DNA of 63,479 nt from Planctomycetaceae bacterium. GTDB lineage: Bacteria; Planctomycetota; Planctomycetia; Pirellulales; Thermoguttaceae. Positions 53,601 to 60,682 of this stretch are shown here, one piece after another. The DNA lies in assembly GCA_004556055.1 (NCBI GenBank), contig SFIW01000010.1, forward strand, positions 1 through 63,479. The letters run 5' to 3'. The notes beneath the pieces were generated by a model. It did not search any database, was not told the DNA's origin, and saw only the letters and a list, made by a program, of their open reading frames with translations. The position numbers were made by a program, and so were the translations under genes. The first letter of the stretch is position 1. Every line of letters starts with the position of its first letter.

Positions 53601-53878
53601 TCAACGTCGATTTCGGCTGCGAAGTCGAGATCGACAAGTGCGTCGTCTATCTCCGCGCCGACTTCCCCCACGACGACGTCTGGGAGAGCGGAACCCTCGT
53701 CTTCTCCGACGGCTCGACCCTCGACGTGACCTTCGAGGAGACCGCCGAGCCCCAGACCTTCACCTTCGACAAGAAGCGCGTCACGAGCGTTAAGCTCACG
53801 AATCTCAAGGCGAAGCGTCCCCTCAAGTGGGCCGGCGTCTCCGAGATCGAGTTCTGGGGAACCTCCGTCGAAGAATGA
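50663..53878 (+). CDS. HzsA-related secreted diheme c-type cytochrome, second copy
   Basis: A 1071-residue paralog of the gene at 47437. It shares the order: signal peptide (1-28, to RADA), propeller-like domain (KHYVIGASHYAYTED; DGRVVYTRWDYNDRG; GHHTYQHGKL), heme motifs CVGCH (643-647) and CVSCH (705-709), and a discoidin-like C-terminus (NVIDG, LWLNVDFGCEVEIDKCVV). Identity to the first copy is high through the heme region but falls toward the N-terminus, where this copy is longer. It has its own promoter. The pair suggests either dosage or two substrates. It is followed by a terminator and faces three GH16 genes. Confidence 0.88.
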   Translation: MKQKKMKRLAVVACAILAVCAWRSFRADAAYDDWKFDQAKFEERLGYDWLLQDGLSSERCFRSSRDAEAERVVIDAILKGLETDENADSYGEEFVYAASLDANAPEFDGSKVDASTEGVEALRSRFEELVADNKPAVDPQWRELYFDVCRVRRARRLADAAEIAPSFVYTKHYVIGASHYAYTEDVTDEWYKDYSCNRQPGGQLIRADFAPDGSIRNEILVETPRGTLRDPDVSWDGERVLFSMRNDLDKDDFHLYEYDVNSKKTRQITSGKGVADIEPIYLPNGDLLFGSTRCTQITDCWRTEVSNFYTCDDQGRFLRRLSFDQVTVNYPKLLDDGRVVYTRWDYNDRGQIYPQPLFQMYPDGTAQTEFYGNNSYFPTTIMHARGVPGSDRVLAVAGGHHTYQHGKLILIDRANGNQENEGCVLVAPIRETPADRIDQYGQEDELFAYPLPLDESTLLCAYTPNQGRMNAWNYFIPFGIYWFNYDGERELLAYDPAISCGQPILLAERDKPVLRPSQVDLNKTTGKYYVQDVYEGPGLKGIERGVVKALRVVALEFRVSDIRGNGNGGPAGGALSSMPPAVTNGSWDVKHVLGEVPVEEDGSAYFEVPARTPVYFQLLDANGDVVQTMRSWSTLQPGETFACVGCHEPKGSVIANAVANDGATTIALKKGVAQLKPVLNPGKGAYQNAGFSFPRDIQPILDAHCVSCHTGDEGAPFSLLGNESQTPMGVDENNRAGRRFSEAYLNLTNYGNHEGPWIDWLGIQEGPELLPPYKEGAFKSKLVTMFRSPDGQYGGQDENHRNVKIDEASVKLLALWIDLLVPYCGDYLEDNNWTREERARYAYYWTKRLMNDELDAFHMELKRIADEKNDSSVGNDSRCVWFGGMEDRDLFFSSFGVGRKTSVARRAGKLNVYRNVAVNPRDAQADDYDAQIFPHATSNSEYAYLDEFAAKNVIDGKTENRGHGPDFPSWGPNLRTDLWLNVDFGCEVEIDKCVVYLRADFPHDDVWESGTLVFSDGSTLDVTFEETAEPQTFTFDKKRVTSVKLTNLKAKRPLKWAGVSEIEFWGTSVEE

Positions 53879-53914
53879 AACCCGCGCCCGTCCCCTAAAC
53901 GCGGCAAGAAATAG

Positions 53915-53960
53915 AAAGAATCCCTCGCGATTTTCGAACGATCGCGGGGGATTCTTTTTT
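53915..53960 (+). terminator. Terminator between the HzsA-related and GH16 genes
   Basis: Near-perfect 15-bp stem (53917-53931 with 53941-53955) and TTTTTT on the + strand; A-rich on the other side, so it may also weakly end the convergent transcript. Confidence 0.85.
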
Positions 53961-54164
53961 GGGGAGTAAGGAGAGAGGGGGAGAGACGCGCGGGGGAAAA
54001 GATCTGCCGCGTAATTTCGCGTTTAGGAGCGCGTCGGAACGTTTGGGAATATCAACGATTGGCTCCGGAGCGCTCTGGTTGGACAGAGATAGATAAGAGG
54101 GCGAAAAAAAAACGACGCCGCGTTGACGACGTCGTTCGATTGGCGCTAGATAGAAAACGCGCGA

Positions 54165-55046
54165 TCATTGGTAGACGCGCACGTAGTCGATCTGGAACTC
54201 GGCGGGGCACGTCTCGGGCTCGATCTTACCCCCCCAGGTTCCGCCGATCGCCGTGTTGAGGATCATGAAGCACTTCTGGTCGAAGGGCCATTCTTCGGTC
54301 TTCGACGCTTCTTCGCTGCGCTGGAAATCGAGAGCGAGCTCGTCGTCGACGAAGAGCTTGAGGTAGTCTTTGGTCCATTCGAGCGCGTAGACGCAGAAGC
54401 GTTCTTCCGGCGCTTCTCCTTCTTTTTCGAACTTCAGCGCGTTGCCGCGGCTGACGTTCTTCCACCGTTCCGCGCCTTTGCGGTGCATGTGGATCGTCGC
54501 GTGAGACGTGCGCGGCGTGTGGCCCACGTATTCCATTATGTCGATTTCGCCGCACGTCGGCCAACCGACTTTCGTGATGTTATCCCCCATCATCCAGATC
54601 GCGGGCCAAATTCCGACCCCGCTGGGAAGCTTCGCGCGGACTTCAACGCGACCGTACTGCCAGCTCGCTTTCCCAAGGGTCTCGATCGCCGCAGAGGTGT
54701 ACTCCGCCTTCTCGCGACCCTTATTATTCGGCTTGTCCTTGATATCGTAATCTTCTTTAAGGGTGCGAATCGTCAGGAGCCCGTCCTTTTGGAAAATATT
54801 CTCAAGACGCGCGTCCGTATAATACTGCGCTTCATTGTTGCGGATATAGCCGACTTCATAGCTCCATTTAGAGGAGTCGGGGAGTCCTTCGCCGTTGAAT
54901 TCGTCGTTCCATGTCAGTTTGAGGACGCGTCCGTCCGTCGTTTTGACCGTTTCGGGAACGGTTTCATCCGCCGCAAAGACGCCGGTTGCGAGCGTCGAGA
55001 CGAGAACCGCCGCCGACGCGAATCGCGCAAAAATTTGTCGTTTCAT
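54165..55046 (-). CDS. Secreted GH16 endo-beta-glucanase (laminarinase-type), third of a tandem trio
   Basis: A 293-residue secreted GH16 enzyme. Signal peptide 1-25 (to VFA). The jelly-roll core starts LTWNDEFNGEGLPDSSKW; the catalytic motif EIDIMEYVGH has nucleophile E167, D169 and acid/base E172. The ExDxxE pattern with an inserted Met is the beta-bulge form of laminarinase-like GH16, which cut beta-1,3 or mixed-linkage glucans. It is the last of three tandem, same-strand copies, 74 bases after the second. No carbohydrate-binding module. Confidence 0.94.
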   Translation of the reverse strand: MKRQIFARFASAAVLVSTLATGVFAADETVPETVKTTDGRVLKLTWNDEFNGEGLPDSSKWSYEVGYIRNNEAQYYTDARLENIFQKDGLLTIRTLKEDYDIKDKPNNKGREKAEYTSAAIETLGKASWQYGRVEVRAKLPSGVGIWPAIWMMGDNITKVGWPTCGEIDIMEYVGHTPRTSHATIHMHRKGAERWKNVSRGNALKFEKEGEAPEERFCVYALEWTKDYLKLFVDDELALDFQRSEEASKTEEWPFDQKCFMILNTAIGGTWGGKIEPETCPAEFQIDYVRVYQ

Positions 55047-55120
55047 CTGTTCTGCCTTTCACGGGCAAAGCCCGATTTTGGTGTGAGGAAAGGGAAGGGA
55101 AAGGAGAGGGGGGAACGCGC

Positions 55121-56002
55121 TCATTGGTAAACGCGAACATAATCGATAACGAACTCGGCGGGACACGTGTCGGCTCCGATTGAACCGCCCCAGGAGCCGC
55201 CGATCGCCGTGTTAAGGATCATGAAACACGGCTGGTCGAAGGGCCAGCTTTCCGCTTTCGGCTCTTCTTCCGCGCGCTGGAAATCGAGCTCAAGCTGGTC
55301 GTCGACGAAGATTTTGAGATAATCTTTCGTCCATTCGAGCGCGTAGACGTGGAACGATTCTTCGGGCTTCTCCGGACCGTCTTCGAATTTAATCATTCCG
55401 GTGCGGCTTACGACCTTTCCGCGCGTCGCGTCCTTCCTCTGCATATGGATCGTCCCGTGCGTCGTGCGCGGTTTATGCCCGACGTACTCCATTATATCAA
55501 TCTCGCCGCAACGCGGCCATCCGACTTGGTTGTTGTTCGCCCCCTTCATCCAGATCGCGGGCCAAATCCCTTTGCCTTTCGGAAGTTTCGCGCGGACTTC
55601 GATGCGACCATACTGCCAACTCGCTTTGCCGAGCGTCTCGATCGCCGCCGACGTATACTCCGCCTTTGCGCGACCCTTCGCGTTCGGTTTGCCCGTAAGG
55701 TCGTACTCTTCCTTCAGCGTGCGGATCGTGAGGAATCCGTCCTTTTGAAAAATATTTTCAAGGCGCCCTTTCGTGTAATATTGCTCTTCGCTGTTGCGCA
55801 CGAAGCCGACTTCGTAGCTCCACTGCGTTTCGTCGGGGAGTCCTTCGCCGTTGAACTCGTCGTGCCACGTCAGGTTGAGGACGCGTCCGTCCGACGTCGA
55901 GACCGTCTCGGGGACGTCCGCGTTGTCCGCGCCAAAAAGAGACGCGCCGAATCCGATCGAGACGAGCGCCGCCGCGACGATTGCGAAAATCTCTTTTTTC
56001 AT
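55121..56002 (-). CDS. Secreted GH16 endo-beta-glucanase, second of a tandem trio
   Basis: A 293-residue secreted GH16 enzyme very like its neighbours. Signal peptide 1-25; catalytic EIDIMEYVGH with E167, D169, E172. Distinctive residues around the active site (GANNNQVGWPRCG in place of GDNITKVGWPTCG) hint at altered specificity. The start at 56002 has GAGAAAGGC upstream; a longer in-frame opening to 56182 overlaps the first copy and is rejected. Confidence 0.94.
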   Translation of the reverse strand: MKKEIFAIVAAALVSIGFGASLFGADNADVPETVSTSDGRVLNLTWHDEFNGEGLPDETQWSYEVGFVRNSEEQYYTKGRLENIFQKDGFLTIRTLKEEYDLTGKPNAKGRAKAEYTSAAIETLGKASWQYGRIEVRAKLPKGKGIWPAIWMKGANNNQVGWPRCGEIDIMEYVGHKPRTTHGTIHMQRKDATRGKVVSRTGMIKFEDGPEKPEESFHVYALEWTKDYLKIFVDDQLELDFQRAEEEPKAESWPFDQPCFMILNTAIGGSWGGSIGADTCPAEFVIDYVRVYQ

Positions 56003-56055
56003 CCGATTGCCTTTCTCGGGGAAGCGCCCCGCGTTAGTATCATGCGACGCGACGA

Positions 56056-56925
56056 TCATTGATAGACGCGCACGTAGTCGATTTGGAAGTCGGTCGGGCA
56101 GGTTCCTTCCGCGACTTCGCCTCCCCAGCTGCCGCCGAGCGCGGTGTTGAGCTTGATATAGCATTTCTGATCGAAGGGCCATTCCGGCGTTTTCGCTTCT
56201 TCTTCGGAGCGCTGGAAATCAAGGATGAGATGATCGTCGACGAAAATTTTGAGGAAATCCTTCGTCCATTCGAGCGCGTAGACGTGGAACGTCTCTTCCG
56301 GCTCTTCACCCTCTTTATCGAGGAGGATGGAGTCGCCGCGGCTCACGACTTGATCCCTGGGCGCGTCTTTGCGCTGCATGTGAATCGTTCCCCACGCGCG
56401 GTGCGGAGTGTGCCCGACGTATTCCATGACGTCGATTTCTCCGCACTCCGGGTAACCTGCCGTCAGAATATTGTCCCCCATCATCCAGATCGCGGGCCAA
56501 ATCCCTTTTCCTTTGGGGAGCTTCGCGCGGACTTCGACGCGACCGTACTGCCAACTCGCTTTGCCGAGCGTTTCGATCGATCCGGAGGTGTACGCCGCCG
56601 TCGTTTCGTCGTGATTCTTCGGTTTCGACGCGATATCGTAATCTTCTTTAATCGTGCGAATCGTCAGGAGCCCGTCTTTAATGAAGACGTTTTCGAGACG
56701 CGCGTCGGTGTAATACTGCTTCTCGTAGTTGCGGATATAACCGACTTCGTAGTTCCAGTAATCCGCGTTGGGGAGTCCCTCGACGTCAAATTCGTCGTGC
56801 CATGTCAGATTGAGGACGCGCCCGTCAGAAGTCGTTACCTTTTCCGGCGCCGATTCCGACGCTACGCCGGGGGAGACTGCCGCTAAGAGAGCCGCTAGCG
56901 ATAAGAGAAGATTCGTTTTTTTCAT
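56056..56925 (-). CDS. Secreted GH16 endo-beta-glucanase, first of a tandem trio
   Basis: A 289-residue secreted GH16 enzyme. Signal peptide 1-22; catalytic EIDVMEYVGH with E163, D165, E168. The SESAPEKVTTSDG leader is shorter than in the other two, and it is the most diverged copy. It is transcribed first, 53 bases before the second copy, so the three probably form one transcript. Likely acts on beta-glucan outside the cell. Confidence 0.94.
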   Translation of the reverse strand: MKKTNLLLSLAALLAAVSPGVASESAPEKVTTSDGRVLNLTWHDEFDVEGLPNADYWNYEVGYIRNYEKQYYTDARLENVFIKDGLLTIRTIKEDYDIASKPKNHDETTAAYTSGSIETLGKASWQYGRVEVRAKLPKGKGIWPAIWMMGDNILTAGYPECGEIDVMEYVGHTPHRAWGTIHMQRKDAPRDQVVSRGDSILLDKEGEEPEETFHVYALEWTKDFLKIFVDDHLILDFQRSEEEAKTPEWPFDQKCYIKLNTALGGSWGGEVAEGTCPTDFQIDYVRVYQ

Positions 56926-56973
56926 GGAGCCTATCCTTTCTCGGGAATTGCCGAAATGGTGAGAGAGCGGGCC

Positions 56974-57636
56974 TTACGCTAATTTTTCCCGCGCAATGCG
57001 TTCGAGTTCCGCGACGACTTCATCGATCGTCTTGCCGTCGGTGACGACGACGACCGCGTCGGGCGCTTGGCAAAGGGGGCCGACTTCGCGCTCCGAGTCG
57101 CTCTTGTCTCGCGCCGCGATCTGGTCGCGGATCGTGTCGAAATCGACTTGCTCGCCTCGCGCTAGATGTTCCCCTACGCGACGACGCGCGCGTTCGTCGA
57201 CGCTCGCCGTCAGGTAGATCTTACAACGCGCGTCCGGGAAGACCGCCGTTCCCTGATCGCGTCCTTCTGTAACGATCCCTCGCGATTCGCCGATCGCGCG
57301 CTGCGCCTTGACGAGGATCGCGCGAATCGACGGCGCGTTGGCCGCATAACGCGTCGCTTGCGTCGCTTCGGGGGAGCGGATCGCCTCCGTCACGTCTTCG
57401 CCGTCAAGGTACGTGCGACCTTCGCGCGATTCGATTCGCGCGTTCGACGCCGCTGTCGCAAGACTTTCTTCGTCCGCAAGATCAAGCCCCTGGCGCAAAC
57501 CAAGGAGCGCGACCGCTCGATACATCCCCCCTGTGTTGAGGAACTCCAACCCTAATCTTTCCGCAAGTCGTTTCGCGCATACGCTCTTGCCCGCGCCCGC
57601 GGGACCGTCGATTGCGACCACGTTCATCTTCGTCAT
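56974..57636 (-). CDS. cmk: Cytidylate kinase
   Basis: A 220-residue CMP/dCMP kinase. P-loop AIDGPAGAGKS (8-18), NTGGMYRAVAL and TEGRDQGTAVFPDA are typical, as are the closing ERIAREKL helices. It phosphorylates CMP in pyrimidine salvage and supply. A start three codons later (57627) is equally possible. No rpsA or other usual partner is adjacent. Confidence 0.95.
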   Translation of the reverse strand: MTKMNVVAIDGPAGAGKSVCAKRLAERLGLEFLNTGGMYRAVALLGLRQGLDLADEESLATAASNARIESREGRTYLDGEDVTEAIRSPEATQATRYAANAPSIRAILVKAQRAIGESRGIVTEGRDQGTAVFPDARCKIYLTASVDERARRRVGEHLARGEQVDFDTIRDQIAARDKSDSEREVGPLCQAPDAVVVVTDGKTIDEVVAELERIAREKLA

Positions 57637-57979
57637 GATCCGTCCTTATTGTTGTACGAAATTCGCGTCGACGAGCGCCGACGCCGGAGATTATTGTACC
57701 CATGGAGAATCCGCGGCGCCATACCTGGCGGAGAATGATCGCGTTTTTTTTTGAAAGAAGGCGGCATATGGGAAGAAACGCTTGAAACGATTGTTTTGAT
57801 TTTTAGGAATAAATTTAAAAATAGATCAAGAAATTTTTTTCTACGCAAATAGCGCCGGTTATTCCTTGAGGGAGACGCTATAGAGAGACGATAACGGAAA
57901 GAAGAGGGATTGCCGTTGCGCGACGTCGAAGGGACGCGTCGTGACGACGACGCGCTAGGGTAGAGAGGATCGAGCTGCC
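57637..57979. other. Divergent intergenic region of cmk and the sigma factor
   Basis: About 340 bases, AT-rich in 57780-57845, with A/T-runs but no promoter I would commit to. No gene or RNA recognised. Confidence 0.4.
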
Positions 57980-59875
57980 ATGGGGCTATATTTGGACGAT
58001 TACGATAGGGACGGAGCCGAGGATCATTCGCTGGAGAACGTCGATCTTTATGCGGACGAAAGCGACTTTTTCGACTTCGAGTCCTATGAAGAGAAGGAAT
58101 CGTATGCGGTCGACGAAATCGCGTCTTTCGACGACTGCGACGAGTCGCGCGCGGACGAGGAGAGCGACGACGCGCGCACGACGCGTTGCGCCGACGATAT
58201 TCAGCCGGAAGAAGAGCTCGCTGACGACCCGATCCGCGTTTATCTTGCGCAGATGGGAAGCATCGACATGCTCAGTTGCGAGCAGGAGCGTTTCATCGCG
58301 AATGAAATCGAGGTCGCGCGACGTCGATTTCGCCTGGCGGCGCTCAGCTTCGATTCCGTTTTGCGCGATATTGTCGCGATCCTAGAAAAGATCGAGGCCG
58401 GACGCGCGAGGTTGGATCGAACCGTCGAGGTTTCCGTCTCCAACGTCAAGATGAAGAAACGCATCGCCGTGATTTTGCCCGTCGCGATCGCCACGCTTCG
58501 CGGGATTCTCAGAAAGAATCGCGACGATTTCCTAGAAATATCTTCCGGCAAACTCGACCAGGCGCGCAAAAGGAAGTTGCGTCGCGATATCGCGACGCGC
58601 AAACGTCACGCCGCGCGAATCCTTGTCGAACTGCGCCTCAGAGCCCAAGTCTATCAGGGCGTTTTAGATCAGAAACTCAAACGTTACGCGGCGCTCTTCG
58701 AGATGCTTCAACGCGCGCGAGAGTTGCGTCGACGACTCCAAGACGCGGGGGAACTCCACCCGTCGTATAACGCTGCGCGCGTCGCGCTCGGCGGCGGGCG
58801 TTTCTTCTGGAAGGCGCAGTATGAGGGCAGGAGCTCTGCGCGCGTCGCGTACTGCGAGCTATCCTTGGGTTCCTCAGGCGTCGGCTATGCGGAAGCGAAT
58901 CGCGTTCCCGACGAATCGCGATGGGCGAGGCTTCGCGCTGAATTCTTCTCTATGCGACGCGAATTGCGACGCGAAAGACGACGCTCGAACGAATCGTTAG
59001 CCGCACTGGCGCGACGTATCGAAAGAACCGAAAAGCTCCGCGAGCGGTTTAAGACCGCTAAGCGCGTCTTTTCACTCGGGAATCTACGACTTGTTGTGAG
59101 TATCGCGAAGAAATATCGAAATCGCGGGATCGAGTTTCCGGACCTGATTCAAGAGGGGAATACGGGGCTCATGCACGCGGTGGATAAATTCGAATATCGT
59201 TTGGGGTACAAGTTCTCGACGTACGCGACGTGGTGGATACGCCAGGCGATCTCGAAAGCGATCAGCGATCAACGCCGTACGATTCGCGTTCCCAATCGCG
59301 TCCTCGACGCCGTGAAGACGATCCGCAAATCCGCGCGAGAGCATAGCGGAACGGGGGGCGCGTCTCCCTCTGTTTTCGAAATCGCCGGATTTACCGGGCT
59401 TTCGCCGACAGATATTAAGCTGGCGCAGCAGGCGACGCGTCCTCTGTTGTCCCTCGATCGCCCGATCGACGGGTACGACGACGCGTTTTTCGGCGATTTT
59501 TTGGAGGACGAGAAGGGTAACGATCCTCTGGATCTGATCCATCGAAGCGCGTTGCGCGAGCGACTGGAAGAAGCGCTTTTGGCGTTGTCGTTCCGGGAGC
59601 GGGAGATCATTCGTCTTCGTTATGGGCTTGCGGACGGTTATGGGTATACTCTTGAGGACGTCGGCGCGATCTTCGGCGTGACGCGTGAAAGGGTGCGTCA
59701 GCTTGAGGCGCGCGCGGTGCGCAAGTTGCAAAATCCGACGCGCTCGCGTCAGTTGGCGTGTTTCCTGGAGGAATCGGGGAACGACGCGAGAGATCGTTGC
59801 GCGCGTCGCGGCGACCGGAGACGCGCGACGACGAAGCGCGACGTCAAGGCGCAGAACGAGAAGGAGACCGCGTAG
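57980..59875 (+). CDS. RpoD-type sigma-70 factor with long non-conserved insert
   Basis: A 631-residue sigma factor. An acidic N-terminus (1-75) replaces a clear region 1.1. Region 1.2 starts DDPIRVYLAQMGSIDMLS (about 80-100). A long insert (about 115-360, rich in Arg/Leu) precedes region 2 (NLRLVVSIAKKYRNRGIEFP, then FSTYATWWIRQAISKAI), region 3 and region 4 (GVTRERVRQLEARAVRKLQN). A basic tail closes it. Region 2 and 4 are complete, so it recognises standard -35/-10 promoters like those seen in the window. It is either the housekeeping sigma or a paralog. Confidence 0.9.
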   Translation: MGLYLDDYDRDGAEDHSLENVDLYADESDFFDFESYEEKESYAVDEIASFDDCDESRADEESDDARTTRCADDIQPEEELADDPIRVYLAQMGSIDMLSCEQERFIANEIEVARRRFRLAALSFDSVLRDIVAILEKIEAGRARLDRTVEVSVSNVKMKKRIAVILPVAIATLRGILRKNRDDFLEISSGKLDQARKRKLRRDIATRKRHAARILVELRLRAQVYQGVLDQKLKRYAALFEMLQRARELRRRLQDAGELHPSYNAARVALGGGRFFWKAQYEGRSSARVAYCELSLGSSGVGYAEANRVPDESRWARLRAEFFSMRRELRRERRRSNESLAALARRIERTEKLRERFKTAKRVFSLGNLRLVVSIAKKYRNRGIEFPDLIQEGNTGLMHAVDKFEYRLGYKFSTYATWWIRQAISKAISDQRRTIRVPNRVLDAVKTIRKSAREHSGTGGASPSVFEIAGFTGLSPTDIKLAQQATRPLLSLDRPIDGYDDAFFGDFLEDEKGNDPLDLIHRSALRERLEEALLALSFREREIIRLRYGLADGYGYTLEDVGAIFGVTRERVRQLEARAVRKLQNPTRSRQLACFLEESGNDARDRCARRGDRRRATTKRDVKAQNEKETA

Positions 59876-59918
59876 CAGACGACGAAGGGTGTCCTGCGCG
59901 TCGGCGTCGAGAGTAGTA

Positions 59919-59940
59919 GCGCGGGGGCGCGCCCCCGCGC
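59919..59940. repeat. Perfect 22-bp GC-only palindrome after the sigma gene
   Basis: Two abutting 11-bp arms (GCGCGGGGGCG and its complement) with no loop, about 45 bases past the sigma stop. It has no T-run. It may stall polymerase, bind a protein or be part of a compound terminator with the hairpin at 59995. Confidence 0.9.
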
Positions 59941-59994
59941 GGTCTGAATCGACGGTTTTGTGAGCGTGCGGCTTGGGGAAAAGATTTAAGGTTG

Positions 59995-60034
59995 AAGCCT
60001 GCGACTCCTTTTGGGGGAGGCGTCGCGGGCTTTT
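59995..60034 (+). terminator. Terminator after the sigma gene
   Basis: Stem AAGCCTGCGAC / GTCGCGGGCTT (one wobble) with an inner GG/CC extension, followed by TTTTC. It lies just before the exbD promoter. Confidence 0.8.
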
Positions 60035-60053
60035 CTATTATTTTTTACAAGCC

Positions 60054-60083
60054 TTGCCAACGGCGCCCTGTCTATGCTATAAT
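60054..60083 (+). promoter_or_regulatory. Extended -10 promoter of the exbD-like gene
   Basis: TTGCCA (60054-60059), 18-base spacer, TATAAT (60078-60083) preceded by TGC; the start codon lies 21 bases downstream of the -10. Confidence 0.75.
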
Positions 60084-60104
60084 AACGGAGGGAGACTAGA
60101 TCAT

Positions 60105-60629
60105 ATGGCGGGTAAAAAACGCGAAGTATTAATCGGAAAGAAGGAAACAAAGTTGCAGATGACGTCGATGATCGACGTCGTTTTCTTGCTTCTTGCGTTC
60201 TTCGTCGTGACCTATAAAACTCCGGAGGTCGAAGGGGACTTCAACATCCGCATGCCGATCGAGGGGCAATCGACCGCGCCCCCGAGTCTCGACGACGTTT
60301 CGCCCGTGAAGGTGACGCTCAGCGCCGACGCCAACGGAGAGTTGAGCGGAATCCGCTTTGGCGAGACGCGCGTCGCGGATATGCGCGCGCTGCGTTCCGC
60401 CGTCTTTCAATACGCGGTTGCGGCCCCGACGACCTTCGAAGCCGCGTTTAGCGGCGCGACTCCGCCAGTCTTTCGCGACGACGTCGAAGTTGAGCTCGAC
60501 TGCGACCCCGCGCTCAAATATCGATACGCAATGGAAGCGATAACGTCTGTGACTGGTTATCTGAACGCGGAAAATCAAATCGTCAAAATGGTCGAAAAGG
60601 TCAAGTTTACTCCCCCTGCCAAGGGATAA
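60105..60629 (+). CDS. ExbD/TolR-type biopolymer transport protein
   Basis: A 174-residue protein with a single N-terminal transmembrane helix. It holds the family's key TM aspartate, D24 in MTSMIDVVFLLLAFFVV, and a small exported domain (VKVTLSADANGELSGIRFGE). Such proteins couple proton flow to TonB or Tol systems together with ExbB/TolQ; no exbB is in the window. GGAGGGAGA precedes the ATG at 60105; an upstream in-frame ATG at 59973 lies over the terminator and is rejected. It lies 53 bases before the kinase gene. Confidence 0.85.
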   Translation: MAGKKREVLIGKKETKLQMTSMIDVVFLLLAFFVVTYKTPEVEGDFNIRMPIEGQSTAPPSLDDVSPVKVTLSADANGELSGIRFGETRVADMRALRSAVFQYAVAAPTTFEAAFSGATPPVFRDDVEVELDCDPALKYRYAMEAITSVTGYLNAENQIVKMVEKVKFTPPAKG

Positions 60630-60682
60630 CTTGCGCGGCGCGAACCGGGCGTCGACAACTCTTATAGCGGAGCGTGAAACTT

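Noticed and set aside
47437..53878. Anammox hydrazine synthase
   Set aside because: Added discoidin-like domain, no HzsB/C partners and a missing Tyr after CxxCH; only a family relationship is supported.
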